This document shows positions 34,485 through 45,143 of a stretch of 64,000 nt of DNA, piece after piece; position 1 is the first letter of the stretch, and each line of letters starts with the position of its first letter. The notes beneath the pieces are model-generated. The model was not told the DNA's origin. It was given only the letters and a program-made list of their open reading frames with translations, and searched no databases. This DNA comes from Blumeriella jaapii (lineage: Eukaryota; Ascomycota; Leotiomycetes; Helotiales; Drepanopezizaceae): the NCBI GenBank assembly GCA_009599575.1, contig VWND01000075.1, positions 1,612,001 through 1,676,000 of the forward strand, written 5' to 3'. A program made the position numbers and the translations under genes.

Positions 34485-34787
34485 TGTTGCGTTATATTTA
34501 TATTTTTTTATTTTCTTTTATTTTTTTTGTTTTAAATTTATTTTTTTTTATACGTTTTTAATAATTAAATGTTTTTAAAGCTCGGAAAAGCTCGTAATTA
34601 CGTAATAACGAGCTTTTTCGGAGATTAGTTTTTCCGAGCGAATAACTAAGCGAATCCGAATCTTCCGTTTTTTGCGGAAAGCTCGCCAGTCAGACTTAAA
34701 ACAATACAAGTAATATTTTACTGCATACAATTTATCCGTCCTAGCCTCCGGTGAGGGTTTCTACCGACTATTCGGCTATGCACGACA
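34485..34787 (+). repeat. 3' LTR of H-outer
   Basis: 303 bp, TGTTGCGTTATATT...CACGACA, followed by the ACTTC duplication. The CACGTG position reads TTACGTAA. Confidence 0.95.
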
Positions 34788-34792
34788 ACTTC

Positions 34793-36584
34793 GAAAATAG
34801 CGTTTCGAAAAAGTCGCTTTTTAAATTATTTAAATAAATCGTCGATAACGAATATAAAATATATATATTCGCGGTCGGTAATCGGTACGCGTATAACGTC
34901 GAAATTAATTTTTTTTTAAATTTTATATAATTACGTCGAATATAATAAGTTTTTTTTTCGGCCAAGCTTTCGTTTTTAATAAAAAATACAGCTTTTAACG
35001 AAAGCTTTGCAGTTTTCGAAGCATTTTTTTTATCAGAAATCGTTTTTGATTCGGTAATAAATAGCTTTAGCTTTTTTATAAAACACTTTTTCGTAAGCTT
35101 TTTTTATAATTTAAAATTTATCGGCTTTATTATTTATTATTAAACGTTTTTAATATATATTGTTTTTTATTTTATATAGTTTTTTATCGGCTAAAATATA
35201 ATCGAAAGCCTGGTTTTTAAATATTTGAAATTAATAATTTAATACGCCAAATAATTTAAATAAAATAATTGAATAATATATAATTAAATTAAAATTCTCG
35301 ATTTCGTAATAATCGACGATTGCGATAATAAATTTGTAAATATTTTTTTTTTTCGCAACGATAAACTATTTATTTTTGTATAAGCCGTGGCAGAATTCGA
35401 AGATTTTTTGCTTAATTCGTTTTTTTAATATTTCGACTATTTTACTTTAAAAAGCTTTAAAAATTAAAAAGGTTTTTTTGCCAAGCTTCGTAAAATACGG
35501 TTTTAATATCGATATGAAGCGTAATATTAAAACTAAATTGGCTTATTTCGGTAAAATCGAAAGCTATAATTTTTTTTCGATTGCGTAAGATTTCGTATAA
35601 AACCTTTTTTTTTAGCAGAAATTAGATTCCGATTGCTAAATTATTAAATCGTTTTTTTATAAATCGGCTGTTAAATAATAAATTAAAAAATCGGCCGGTA
35701 ATAAATCCTTCGAATTCGCTAATAATTAATTAAAATAATTTTATTACTTCGTTTTTTTCGAATTAATCGTTTATTTTTCCGAAGATATTTCCATCGGATT
35801 TACCAAAATTTACGAATCGTATTTTATTAGTTTTGCGCTTGTAAAAAATGCTGATATTAATACAAAAAAATAAAATATATAAATCGGATTTGTTTAATAC
35901 GAAAACGAAATCTTCGAAACTTTTATTTCCGAGTTGATAGCTAAAAATGTTAATATTAGCTATTTTTATTCGCGATGCTATTTCGATTAGCGACGTAAAT
36001 GCTTTTAGCCGAGTATTTTCTAAGTTTTATTACAGCTCAGCGATAATTCTAAAACCAAAGCCGGTTATTCGTTTTTCGATAAAACGTCGATTAAAAAAAC
36101 CTTATCGCCGGCGACGATAATTTGATTTTAAAAAAATCGGTTTCAGTTTTTAAAAAAAAAGCTTTTATTTGGCCGTTTTCGGTCTATTTAAAGCTGACGA
36201 AACTTTGTAAAATCCAAAGCATTTTAAAAATAATAAAAAAAAAGCATTTTTTTATTATTAAAAAGTTTTTATAAATAATAATATTTTTAACGTCGATTTT
36301 AACGTTTCGTATAATTTTATTAAATTTAATAATATTTTTATTAACGGTCGTATAAATTATTCGTTTATCGGTAATAATCGGAATATTATTAGCTTCGGCT
36401 GTTTTCTGGTTTATATAATTGATTTCGGCTTTATTATCGAATAAAACGAAGGCGGTCTTATTTTTCTTAAGCATTGTTTTTATTTTTAATACTTTTATAA
36501 TCGTATAAAAGCAGTTTCGTCGTTTCGATTTTTGGGTTTTTATAGCAAAAGCCAAAAGACTGATTTTTTCCGAAAATTTCTTTT
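34793..36584 (-). pseudogene. G1 protease, RT remnant and integrase start
   Basis: Minus strand. The protease is the open segment 36184-36603: AFVLFDNKAEINYINQKTAE has the DSGA/DNGA aspartic-protease pattern, then IIYKNFLIIKKCFFFIIFKMLWIL. Its first codons lie in the E1 LTR. Downstream the RT entry reads IFEFCHGLYKNKQFIVAKKKNIYKFIIAIVDYYEI (about 35430-35310). Within about 70 codons the reading reaches KAYEKVFYKKAKAIYYRIKNDF..KKCFENCKAFVKSCIFY, the H2C2 domain of integrase, and then FDVIRVPITDREYIYFIFVIDDLFK, the integrase core, up to H-outer. The RT catalytic core and RNase H are missing. The minus ORF 34768-34965 overlaps the same region in a wrong frame. Confidence 0.75.
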
Positions 36585-36996
36585 TGTCAGGAACCAACAT
36601 CACGTGTATGAGTCAGGTGATCCGCCAAGACCCTCTGCCTCCTACCAACCCTCGAATAGCACTCTCTGCGGATAGGCCGTGGGGGCCGGATAGTACTGTG
36701 GGGGCTGGAAATGACATTTAGGTAAAACACTCTATAGGAGTGATTGCTAAGGAACCAGTTATTAGGGTTATATTGAAAAGGATGAGAAAAGGTCGGGATG
36801 GGGGCTGGAAAAGCATACTAAATGGGGTTCGCTGGTTTCCTGGGAAATACTCTTCTCGAGGGCTCCACCCCTCCTTTTGTACTTATACACGCCTTCTACT
36901 AGAGATGTAAAAGGTAGAGATCAGTCTGACTATCAACCCAACCTTATCTGAGCTCTATTGTCTGAACTAGTGTTTCCCTGCCTTTCAATCCTTACA
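36585..36996 (+). repeat. Solo LTR E1
   Basis: 412 bp, TGTCAGGAACC...AATCCTTACA, flanked by a perfect CTTTT duplication (36580-36584, 36997-37001). It matches 58720-59132, the 5' LTR of E2. A solo LTR arises when the two LTRs of an element recombine and delete the interior. It is nearly RIP-free (runs such as GGGGGCTGG and CTCCACCCCTCC remain), in contrast to everything around it. CACGTG is at 36601-36606. The plus-strand assignment follows the E2 orientation. Confidence 0.95.
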
Positions 36997-37001
36997 CTTT
37001 T

Positions 37002-37595
37002 CGTCGGCTAAATTAACTGCGGTATTATAAATTTTTCTTTAATTTTTTTTTTATTTAAAATCGTTTTTTTTTTCGAATAATTTTAATTTTTTCGTTTTTT
37101 TTTTAATATAAAGATTTGTTTATTAATAATTTTGTCGAATCTTTTTTTTTATATAAAATAAATCGCTGAATTTCAGTTTAATTTTTTGTTTTATAATCTT
37201 TTTAATAGCTTCGTCGACGGCTTCGGAATTAATATATTTGTCGATTTATTTTTCGCTTCGTATTAATAATAAACGTTTAAAAGCTGATATTTTTTAAATA
37301 ATATAAACCGGAATATCGGTATCGATATTTTTTATATCGTCGTTAATTTCTTTTATTATAAGCGTTTTTTTAATAGTTTTATCGGTTTTTTTTAGAATTT
37401 TAATTTTTTTTTTTTTCGATTTCAACGTTTTTTTTCTATTAATCGGTTTGGCGAATAAAACAGAAGCATTTTGCTTTTTTATAATTCGCTGGCTTAATTA
37501 TGCAATTATGATATTTGCAAATGCGATAATTGCATTAGTAATATATATATTTATTTTTTATTTATATATTTAAATTTTATTTACGTTTGGGATTA
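37002..37595 (-). pseudogene. G1 gag-pol linker
   Basis: Minus-strand continuation of G1 between D1 and E1. The translation is Lys/Asn-rich with scattered stops (for example IKQKIKLKFSDLFYIKKK), and no enzyme motif is visible. By position it lies between the gag knuckle and the protease. Poly-T tracts on the plus strand are mutated coding sequence, not a promoter. Confidence 0.55.
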
Positions 37596-37864
37596 TATCA
37601 CAGCTAGCTTAAGGGTGATCGGAATAATATGGACCAAAAGGTACGCATGTAAATTGAAAGAAAAACACCGAGCTAAAATGCTCGAGGTCGCGAACTTTAT
37701 ATACAATGGGTTGCGCTTATGGGTCACGTGACTTAGCGCGAGGCCTAGTGGCCGAAGTGGTCCGTGCCCAAACCTTAATCCAACACCACCAGCATTTATA
37801 CCACTAGCAATCACACCACTGGCAACTATACCACTGGCAATTACCATTAGCCAAAATCGTAACA
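37596..37864 (-). repeat. 3' LTR of D1
   Basis: 269 bp. CACGTG at 37725-37730. A short repeat of ACCACTGGCAA-like units (about 37780-37850) makes this LTR 18 bp longer than the D2 LTRs. The ORF 37593-37865 on the minus strand is LTR sequence, not a gene. Confidence 0.95.
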
Positions 37865-37984
37865 CTACCCCCCCCTTCCGAAAAACTGCGTTCTCGCAAT
37901 TGCAATTATAGGTCTATCGTCCTTTAATTCAATATAATCTTCCCTGCTTTCGTTATAAGCTTACAACTATACGAAAAACGCTCG

Positions 37985-39850
37985 TGGAAAACTTTTAGCG
38001 ATAGAATATAATCGGTGGAATACTTAAAAAATATAAAAAGCCGTTATAACGTTAAAACAAAAATACTATTCGAAATTTTTATCAGCGCTTTTTTAATTAA
38101 CCTGATATTGCAACACTTTTTTATATAATCTCGAACCTATTATTTCTTCGATTTTCTATTCCGTTTGTTTAAAAAGTAATTAAATAAAAGCTGGTTCGAA
38201 GCGGCGTTGGCCAAATAAAAAGTTGCTAATATGCTTTCGGAGCGAATATAAATAAAAAATTAAATAAATTAACCAATTTGCGGAAAAATTAAATTTTCAA
38301 CTTTTTTTTATTTTATCGACGATTTTAATTAAGCCGTACTATTTATCCGAAAGCTTTCGGAAAAGTCGGTCGAACTTTCAATTTTTAATATTTACTAATA
38401 TTTCGTCGCTTATATTTTAATTTACCGATCGTTTATACAAATTAGCGAAGCGTTCCATTTTGGCTTGTTATTACGTAATAAACAATTATACGTATTTTAT
38501 AACCTTTTTAGCTCGGAAAGCCAAATGCAAAACTTCGTCGCGGTTAAGCTTTTCGGTGGCCGAGCGAAAAAAACGAAAATTATTTATATTCCAAAATATA
38601 CGAGCCTCGTATTTATTCAAAACTTGAAAAAAAAAAACGTTGCCGAAAAACTCGTACGGCAAAATTAATTATATAATATTTATTAAAAGTAAAAAGCGTT
38701 TTTAATTATTTTAGTAATAAAAGCAAAAAAAGCGGAAGCGCTACTTAATATATTAATTTATCATTTCGGTCTGCCTATCGATATTAAAATTATACGTAAT
38801 AATCAATTTAATTTTAGTTTTTAATATACGACAGAATTTTTGCCAAAAAACCGAAATAAACTAAACTTTTCGGTCCGAAACAATTAAATCCGGCATGCCG
38901 AAATAACGCATTTAATAAATCAAAAACAAAACTGCTAGTTTTTTCGCTATAATAATCTTATAGCAAAAAACTAACAAAAATTTTTTAAACAAACGATTTA
39001 TTATTACAAAAGCGAAGTCGTAACCATTTTCGTCCAATAAAAGCTTCGTAAAATCTATCGTTAAATATTAATAAAGCCTGCTAAATATAAATAAAAGCTT
39101 CAAAAAGCCCGAAGTTTTATCGCGTTTAATTTTTATTCGTATACAACGACAATTCGAAATATATTATTATATATCTGCTTTTATAGCTTTTTAATAATAT
39201 TTGCGACCGACCAAAAGCTTTATTTTTCCTATTCCAGCGTATATTACGCAAAGCTATTCGTAAATATATCGAATTAAAAAAGTTCGCAATTCGAAAAATT
39301 CCAAAAGTATTATTAATCTGCTTTGGAAAAACAATTTATTTTATCGCAATTAATAATTAAAATTATAATTGCGGATTTGCGCTCGTTACGCTTCGAAAAA
39401 AAAAAAGTTTTTATTAGCTTATAACAAATCGTTTATAATTATATAACTATATATATCGTATACGATTACGAAAATTAAATCTGCGGATTTTTTTATAAAT
39501 ATTTTATTTTTTTCGTTTTCGCTGTTTTTTTCGAAAAAAATGCTATCGTTATCGCGCTTATCGGACGCTATTTCCATAAGCGCCAGCGTAATTATATTTT
39601 TAGCAACCATTTTTTTTAAAATTTAAAAATCCAATTTATCGTCGGAAAATATCTATTATTTTCGAACTGTTCGTTATCGCGCTTTTAATAAAAAAATATT
39701 TTAATTTTTGCGAAAAAAAATATCAGCGAACGTATTAATAATTTCCGACCGGTATATAATTGTAAAATAAAAATCGGCGAAAAACTCGGCCTATCGAACT
39801 TATCGAGCCGAAAATTTTTTAATTATTATAAAATATTTTAAAACATGATA
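37985..39850 (-). pseudogene. D1 integrase and chromodomain-like end
   Basis: Minus strand. Integrase: an H2C2-type start around 39200-39150 (KADI..YISNCRCI), then the core LTIDFTKLLLDENGYDFAFVIINRLFKK (first Asp, about 39070-38985) and YFGMPDLIVSDRKV.FISVFWQKFC (second Asp, about 38895-38820). The C-terminal part reads RDEVLHLAFRAKKVIKRIQLF (about 38545) and FDRLFRKLSDK.YGLIKIV. Near 38170-37985 a stretch ending LSLKVFHERF resembles a fungal chromodomain tail (LRxFHxxxP); this last assignment is tentative. The plus ORF 38465-38668 is a shadow. Confidence 0.75.
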
Positions 39851-41060
39851 ATCGATATATATATATACGTTTTTTTAAACGCTTAACAGCTTCGGCTTAT
39901 AATTTTTAAAAAAGCGAAAAATAGCGAAAAGCTTTTTATCGTAAATCGGATAATTAAATTCGGCGTCGATTATAATTTTAAAAAAAAAACCGACCGAATA
40001 ATAAAAGTTATTTTTCTATAATTGCGATAATACGCCAACTATTATTTTATTAAAAAAATCGGTTTCCAAGCGCGTTTATTTATAAAAATCGTAATAGCAT
40101 AAAATAAAAACGTTTAGCAAAGCTTTGCGCAATACTTCCTATGCGTCTTTTTGCTTTTTTTCGAATACGAAAAAAACGTTTTTGTTTGTAAAAGCAATAA
40201 AAAAACGGCAAATGCGGCTATAACCGGCTATAAAACGTTTGTAAAAATTGCAAAAGCTTAAAAAAGTTTTATACGCCTCGCATATTCGCTATATATTGCC
40301 AATTTTTAATAATAACAATCTTTTCCGAATTTATTTTAATATTTTAAATACTAATAACGAAATTTAAAAATTTGATTTTCGTAATATTAAACTCGCATTT
40401 TTTAATATCGGCTTTTAAGCCGTATTTTTTCAAAATCGATAAAATCTTTTTAACGTAAATTTTATATTTCAAATTATTCGCGGAATAAATAAAAATATCG
40501 TTAAAATACGCCGAGCAAAAATCATTTAAATATTTTATAAAAATATTATTAATAAAACGTTAAAATATAACGGGCTTATTAATAAAACCGAACGGAAAAA
40601 CTTTATATTTATTTATGCCGTATCGAATGCGAAAACTGGTCAGTTTTTTAAACTCTTCGGATATCCGGACTCGATTAAATATTTATTAAATATTAATTTT
40701 CGTAAACATTTTGATTTTAATAATTCGCGCTAATATTTCGTTAATCAAAAGCAAAAAAATAATTTTTTTTTTTATAAAATCGTTAAATTTACAATAATCG
40801 ATATACAAACGCATAAAGCCGTTTGATTTTTTAATAAATAAAATCGAAGCGGCGAAAAAAGCATTAAAAAGTTTAATAAAACTTTTATGCAAATTATCGA
40901 AAATATAACTTTTAACTTTTGTAAACTGTTTATTCGTAAAACGTTTAAATAATTTTATAAAAAGCGTATTTTCCGTAGTAAAATATATTTTATAATTTAT
41001 ACCGAAGCGGCGGAAAGCGAATTTATCGCTTTTTTGCTTATAAAACAATTCTTCGAATTC
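39850..41060 (-). pseudogene. D1 reverse transcriptase-RNase H
   Basis: Minus strand. The 120-codon open segment 40686-41048 contains SYIFDNLHKSFIKLFNAFFAASILFIKKSNGFMRLYIDYCKFND, the classic start of gypsy RT. It continues with SFRIRYGINKYKVFPFGFINKPVIFQRFIN and the catalytic box YFND (D to N) near 40494-40518, then KADIKKCEFNITKTKFLNFVIS. RNase H ends near 39850 with FNYPIYDKKLFAIFRFFKN. Confidence 0.85.
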
Positions 41061-41712
41061 CGAATACTAAACTAAAAAAAGCTTTTTTATAAAAACCACG
41101 TTATCGTTATATTTGATTTGCAAAGCGTCGGAAACGGAAATGCTTTTTACTGCCGCAAATTATATAACTTTTTTAAATTCGGCGACTTTCGCACGGCGGA
41201 AACATTTTTTATTTATATTATATACAAAAGCAAAAATACAATTAATATTACAATTAAAAATAAAAAAAATAACAATTGGTCCGGTTAAAAAAACCGGCTT
41301 AATCGGTTCAAAGCTGCTAATAAAAAACTTTTCCATTTTGTATAAACTGTTTTTAAAATTTCGCATAAACGTAAAAGGTTTACCAGTTTTAAAGCTTAAA
41401 TAAGCCTTTTTAATCGTCGTAAAAATATTAGCAAAAATATATAAAACTCTTATTACGCTGTTTCGTCTATTTGCATTTTTTTAATATATACGACTAAGCA
41501 TTTTAGGCTTTTTTCGCTAATTAAAATCGACGAACAACTGCTCGTTAAAATAAAAAATAACGGACATATCGAATAGCCATTTTATTTTGTTTTTTCTTTA
41601 GCCGTACGCTTGCTTTAAATCGTAGTGTTATAAAAATTTGCGATTAATAAAAACGTCGGTAAAACCTAAGTTTATAATTAGAAAAAAGAAATTTATACGA
41701 CGTCGATTAATC

Positions 41713-41745
<33 letters not shown>

Positions 41746-43460
41746 AGCTTTTTCGGCTCGCTATTATAACCGGTAAATATAATAAATTTATACAGCCGAA
41801 TAAAATTTATTCCGAAACGTTAAAAAAATTGATACGCCCAAAAAGTTTTTTAATCGTACCGAAAATATTAATTTCGCTATCGATATATATAAATATTTTA
41901 ATATATAATTTATTACGTATTAATTTTATAAAAATTAAAAACTATCGCTTTTTTATTAAAAAGCGTTGGTCAAATTTCAAATCTTTTTACAAATCGAATT
42001 TTTTGCTATAATAAAAATCTTTGCCACGATTCAAAAGTTTTTTAACAAATCGTTTTGCTTTTCGTCGATAATTATTTCGGCGATTTTGCGACTAAGCTTA
42101 GCGTCGAAGCAAACGTCTGCGAAATGGCCGGGCTTGCCGCAATTATAATAAACGCCAAAAAAACGCGCAGCCAAGCGGGAAAAACCGAAAATAGCGGAAA
42201 TAACAGCTATACGCTTATAAAAATCTTTGCTAAAAAAAAAAAGCTATGCGAGCAAAAAAAACTAAAAAAATAAAACGCCAAAAAACTTTAAAAATACCGG
42301 AAATACGCCTAAAATCCTGATTAGCAAAAGCTATAGCAAAAAAAAAATAATTTATACGACGGGCAAAAACTATTTTTTCAGCTCGGATATTACGTAACTT
42401 TTTATCCGCAACGGCCAAAAACTCGTCTAAAGCAATATAATTACTATTTATTTTATATTTTTCTATTCGGAAATCGTATTTAAAAATAAAAATAATTTTT
42501 TCGCATATATTTTCGAATCAACGATTCTTAGCAATTTTGCTAATAATTACGTAGCGAATAAATAAAAAACGAAAATTATTATAAATATAACCGTTATTTA
42601 TATAAAATTTGTTATATTGCAATTTAATAAACTAAACGCGATTATAATTAAAAAAGCGCTGATTAAAAATGCGAAAAACGTTTCGGGCCGACTAGGCTTA
42701 ATTATAAAACTCGGAATTCAAATGCTTTAAAATAATAATCTTTGCCTTTTTAATAATGCATTTGAAATATATTTTGGCTTGATTTATACTTTGTATAAAA
42801 TTTTTTAAATATTTTTTAATAAACAATTTTATATTTATTTTTTATACGTTATATTTAACTTTTTTTTAATAATCGCTAAAAACGTAGCGAAAATATTTAA
42901 TTTTAAATAATTCGATTCGAAAAATAGCTGGGTCGAAAACGGAAAAATAATATTCGGAAATTAATTAAAAATCTGCGGTAAAAACGCGCGAAATTCGAAA
43001 TAAAAAAAAAGCGTCGCGAGCGATATTAGCGGAAAAAGCTGAAAAGCGAGCGGCGGCGATAACTTAAGCGATTATCTAAGCGATTTAAAACTGCTGGATC
43101 GTAATAAATCCTTCAGCGTTAACAAACATGCTGAGCAGTCGTAAAAGCATTCGTCGGTTTAAAAATACTAAAATATCAGCGTCGTACAATTCGATTTTAA
43201 ATTCGATAATCGGGCGAAAAAATCCAGCAAATAATTATAATTCGATAAAAAAATCGTGGAATAAAAACTCGCTGCCAAAATCGTCGAAGAAACCTGAAAC
43301 GAATAAAAATTCGAAAGCGCCAAAAGCGAAAGCAAAAAATGGAAATGCTGATTCGAAACCGAATCGTACGAATTGCGTTCGTTTTCGGATGCCGCGTCGA
43401 CTTATAAAAAAAGTATAAAATATTATAATATTAAAAAAAAGCGATTCGAATTGCAAAAGC
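41060..43460 (-). pseudogene. D1 gag and protease
   Basis: Minus strand. A CCHC knuckle reads NCGKPGHFADVC at about 42155-42110 (first Cys mutated). Upstream, toward 43460, lies gag with a Glu/Asp/Phe-rich decayed N-terminus; the plus-strand ORF 43128-43418, although long and Ser/Lys-rich, is its shadow. Between the knuckle and RT (about 41700-41060) protease sequence is expected but I cannot point to a clean DSG motif. A run of 30 A residues at 41715-41744 lies within this region. Confidence 0.65.
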
Positions 43461-43652
43461 AGATCGAATTAATAAAAAAAAAAAACTTCAGCTTTTTTTA
43501 GAAACAAAATCAATAAAAAAAAGTTCTGATCAAAACACCGATAAATAAACGTCGGTACGGGCGGTCTAAAAAAAATTCGAATTGCAAAAGCAGATCGAAT
43601 CCTTAATCGTAAATATAAAACTTCCTAGCGAAAGTTGTTTAGTTTTTTTTTA

Positions 43653-43921
43653 TATTATAGCTAGCTTAAAAATAATCGAAATAATATAAACCAAAAAATA
43701 CGCATATAAATTAAAAAAAAAACACCGAGCTAAAATGCTCGGGGTCGCGAACTTTATATATAATAGATTGCGCTTATAGGTCACGTGACTTAGCGCGAAG
43801 CCTAGTGGCCGAAATGGTCCGTGCCCAAACCTTAATCCAACACCACCAGCATTCATACCACTGGCAACCACACCACTGGCAATTATACCACTGGCAACTA
43901 CCACTAGCCAGGATCGTAACA
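43653..43921 (-). repeat. 5' LTR of D1
   Basis: 269 bp. CACGTG at 43782-43787. More G-to-A changes than the other D1 LTR. The minus ORF 43650-43904 is LTR sequence. Confidence 0.95.
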
Positions 43922-43926
43922 GATAA

Positions 43927-44874
43927 GGGTTTTAATTAGTTCGCTTTCGGAAATGTTTTTTTTTACTAACAAAAATCGTTTTCGCATTTCTTCTGTTTTC
44001 CAACCAATCGTTCTATTTCGTATTTTTTATTTTTAAGCAAATAGTATTTAATCAGTTTTAATTTTCAGCTTTGTTAAAAAGGCTTATTTCTGCTTTTATC
44101 GGTCCGAAGCAGATTGCTTCGTATTTATTAATATAACAAATTTTATTATTTATATAAAAATTAAATGTTTTGTATTTTAAGCGAATATAGGATTTTTCAC
44201 AGTAAATTTTTTTATTATTATAAAACTCATACTTAAGGCCACGAAGTTTGTTTTGATAATTATTTTTATTATTTTGATAGCCGCGATTTTCGTTTCCGCG
44301 TTGGTTTTCTTTTTTTTTTAATAATCCTTATTGTAATTAATATTTCGCTGATTCTGATCGCTAATACGAAAAAATTGCTATTAGGCAGCTATTATTTTTA
44401 CGATGACTTGGCGAAGCTAATCGCTTCGCGTATTTTAAAAAAAAAAATTATTATAAAAGTTATTTCAATCGTTTTTATTATTCGAATTAACGTAAAAGAG
44501 TTTATTCTGCTGTTGTATAAGACTTTCGATTTTGCTTTATAATTTTTGAATTTTAATATCGGTAAATTTTAACACAAAAGTTTTAATATTTTTATTAAGC
44601 TTTTTCAAGCCAGTAAGCTTTGCAAAACGATTAAATAATATAATAACTAGTTGTTTTTTAGCGATTTCGGTAACTTTTAATGGCTGGGCATATTTTTGTA
44701 TTAAAGCTTCCACGTTTTTTTTATAAATAAAAGAAAGAGATTTCTTTTGGTCTATGGCTTTAATAATACGTTCGCTTTGGTTTTATTTGAAAACGAATTT
44801 CACAAATTTAAAATACTAATCGAAGGTTTTAAAATCTTGTTTATTAATTTTAAAATACTTAATAATTTCATTGC
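43927..44874 (-). pseudogene. G1 gag, central and C-terminal part
   Basis: Minus strand. It aligns with G2 gag at about 63375-64000, for example the blocks KKNVEALIQKYAQ and LVIILFNRFAKL and the FTDIKIQKL stretch. Toward D1 it passes an Asn/Arg-rich segment (about 44330-44250) into a degraded knuckle region (KIYCEKSYIRLKYKTF) and then NEYEAICFGPIKAEISLFNK-like sequence. The right end is the A2 joint (ATTGC). Confidence 0.8.
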
Positions 44875-45143
44875 TGTGACGATTCACTCTTTTGCCACCT
44901 CGCGTGTCACCCCAGCAACTACGTATAGCTGCAAGCTCCCTGGTCTTCTGGTGGGTCTTCCTATCAACTATAAAAACTATTTATATATATAAGACTCTTT
45001 CCTTTTAGCAATCTCTGCCTTTTGCAATTATTAATTCTAAATAAATATTTTTGTTACAAAACCAAAAGCTCGTTTCTCATATCATATAAACACGGCGATC
45101 AATTAATTAATCTCTTAACCTTCCGATTAATTAAATCGTTATA
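44875..45143 (+). repeat. 5' LTR of A2
   Basis: 269 bp. A TATA-like run (TTATATATATAAG) lies at 44981-44993, a candidate promoter in the expected U3 position. No CACGTG site. The overlapping ORF 44747-44992 is not a gene. Confidence 0.95.
44981..44993 (+). promoter_or_regulatory. TATA-like box in A-family LTR
   Basis: TTATATATATAAG, conserved in position in the A1 and A2 3' LTRs. It is the plausible core promoter for the genomic RNA. Caution: the whole window is AT-rich, although this LTR is less so. Confidence 0.4.

Larger units (their letters stand above)
18309..34787 (+). mobile_element. Ty1/copia element H-outer, carrying a full copy of itself
   Basis: LTRs 18309-18610 (302 bp) and 34485-34787 (303 bp), TGTTGCG...CACGACA. 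The target duplication ACTTC is at 18304-18308 and 34788-34792. Its own internal sequence is 18611-23274 and 31525-34484; the gap is H-inner, inserted with an AAATC duplication. Without H-inner the element is about 8.2 kb, long for copia because about 1.5 kb of extra sequence follows RNase H. Order: gag, protease, GAG-pre-integrase, integrase, RT, RNase H, extra region. Confidence 0.95.
37596..43921 (-). mobile_element. Ty3/gypsy element D1, minus strand, nested in G1
   Basis: 6.3 kb with 269-bp LTRs (37596-37864 and 43653-43921), beginning TATCACAGCTAG/TATTATAGCTAG and ending CGTAACA. The polypurine tract (minus strand GGAAGGGGGGGG) abuts the left LTR at 37865-37880, so transcription is right to left. 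Flanks read GATTA (37591-37595) and GATAA (43922-43926), a 4/5 duplication. Internal order on the minus strand is gag with CCHC knuckle, protease, RT, RNase H, integrase, probable chromodomain. Decay is mainly G-to-A on the plus strand. Confidence 0.93.

Noticed and set aside
37593..37865. Minus-strand ORFs in D LTRs (also 43650-43904, 47310-47585, 53460-53756)
   Set aside because: They coincide with the LTRs; open frames there result from the LTR composition and its short GGCAA-type repeats.
41715..41744. A30 run as a poly(A) tail of a LINE or processed gene
   Set aside because: It lies inside the D1 interior; D2 has a shorter, interrupted A run at the same place, so it is an expanded homopolymer in decayed coding sequence.
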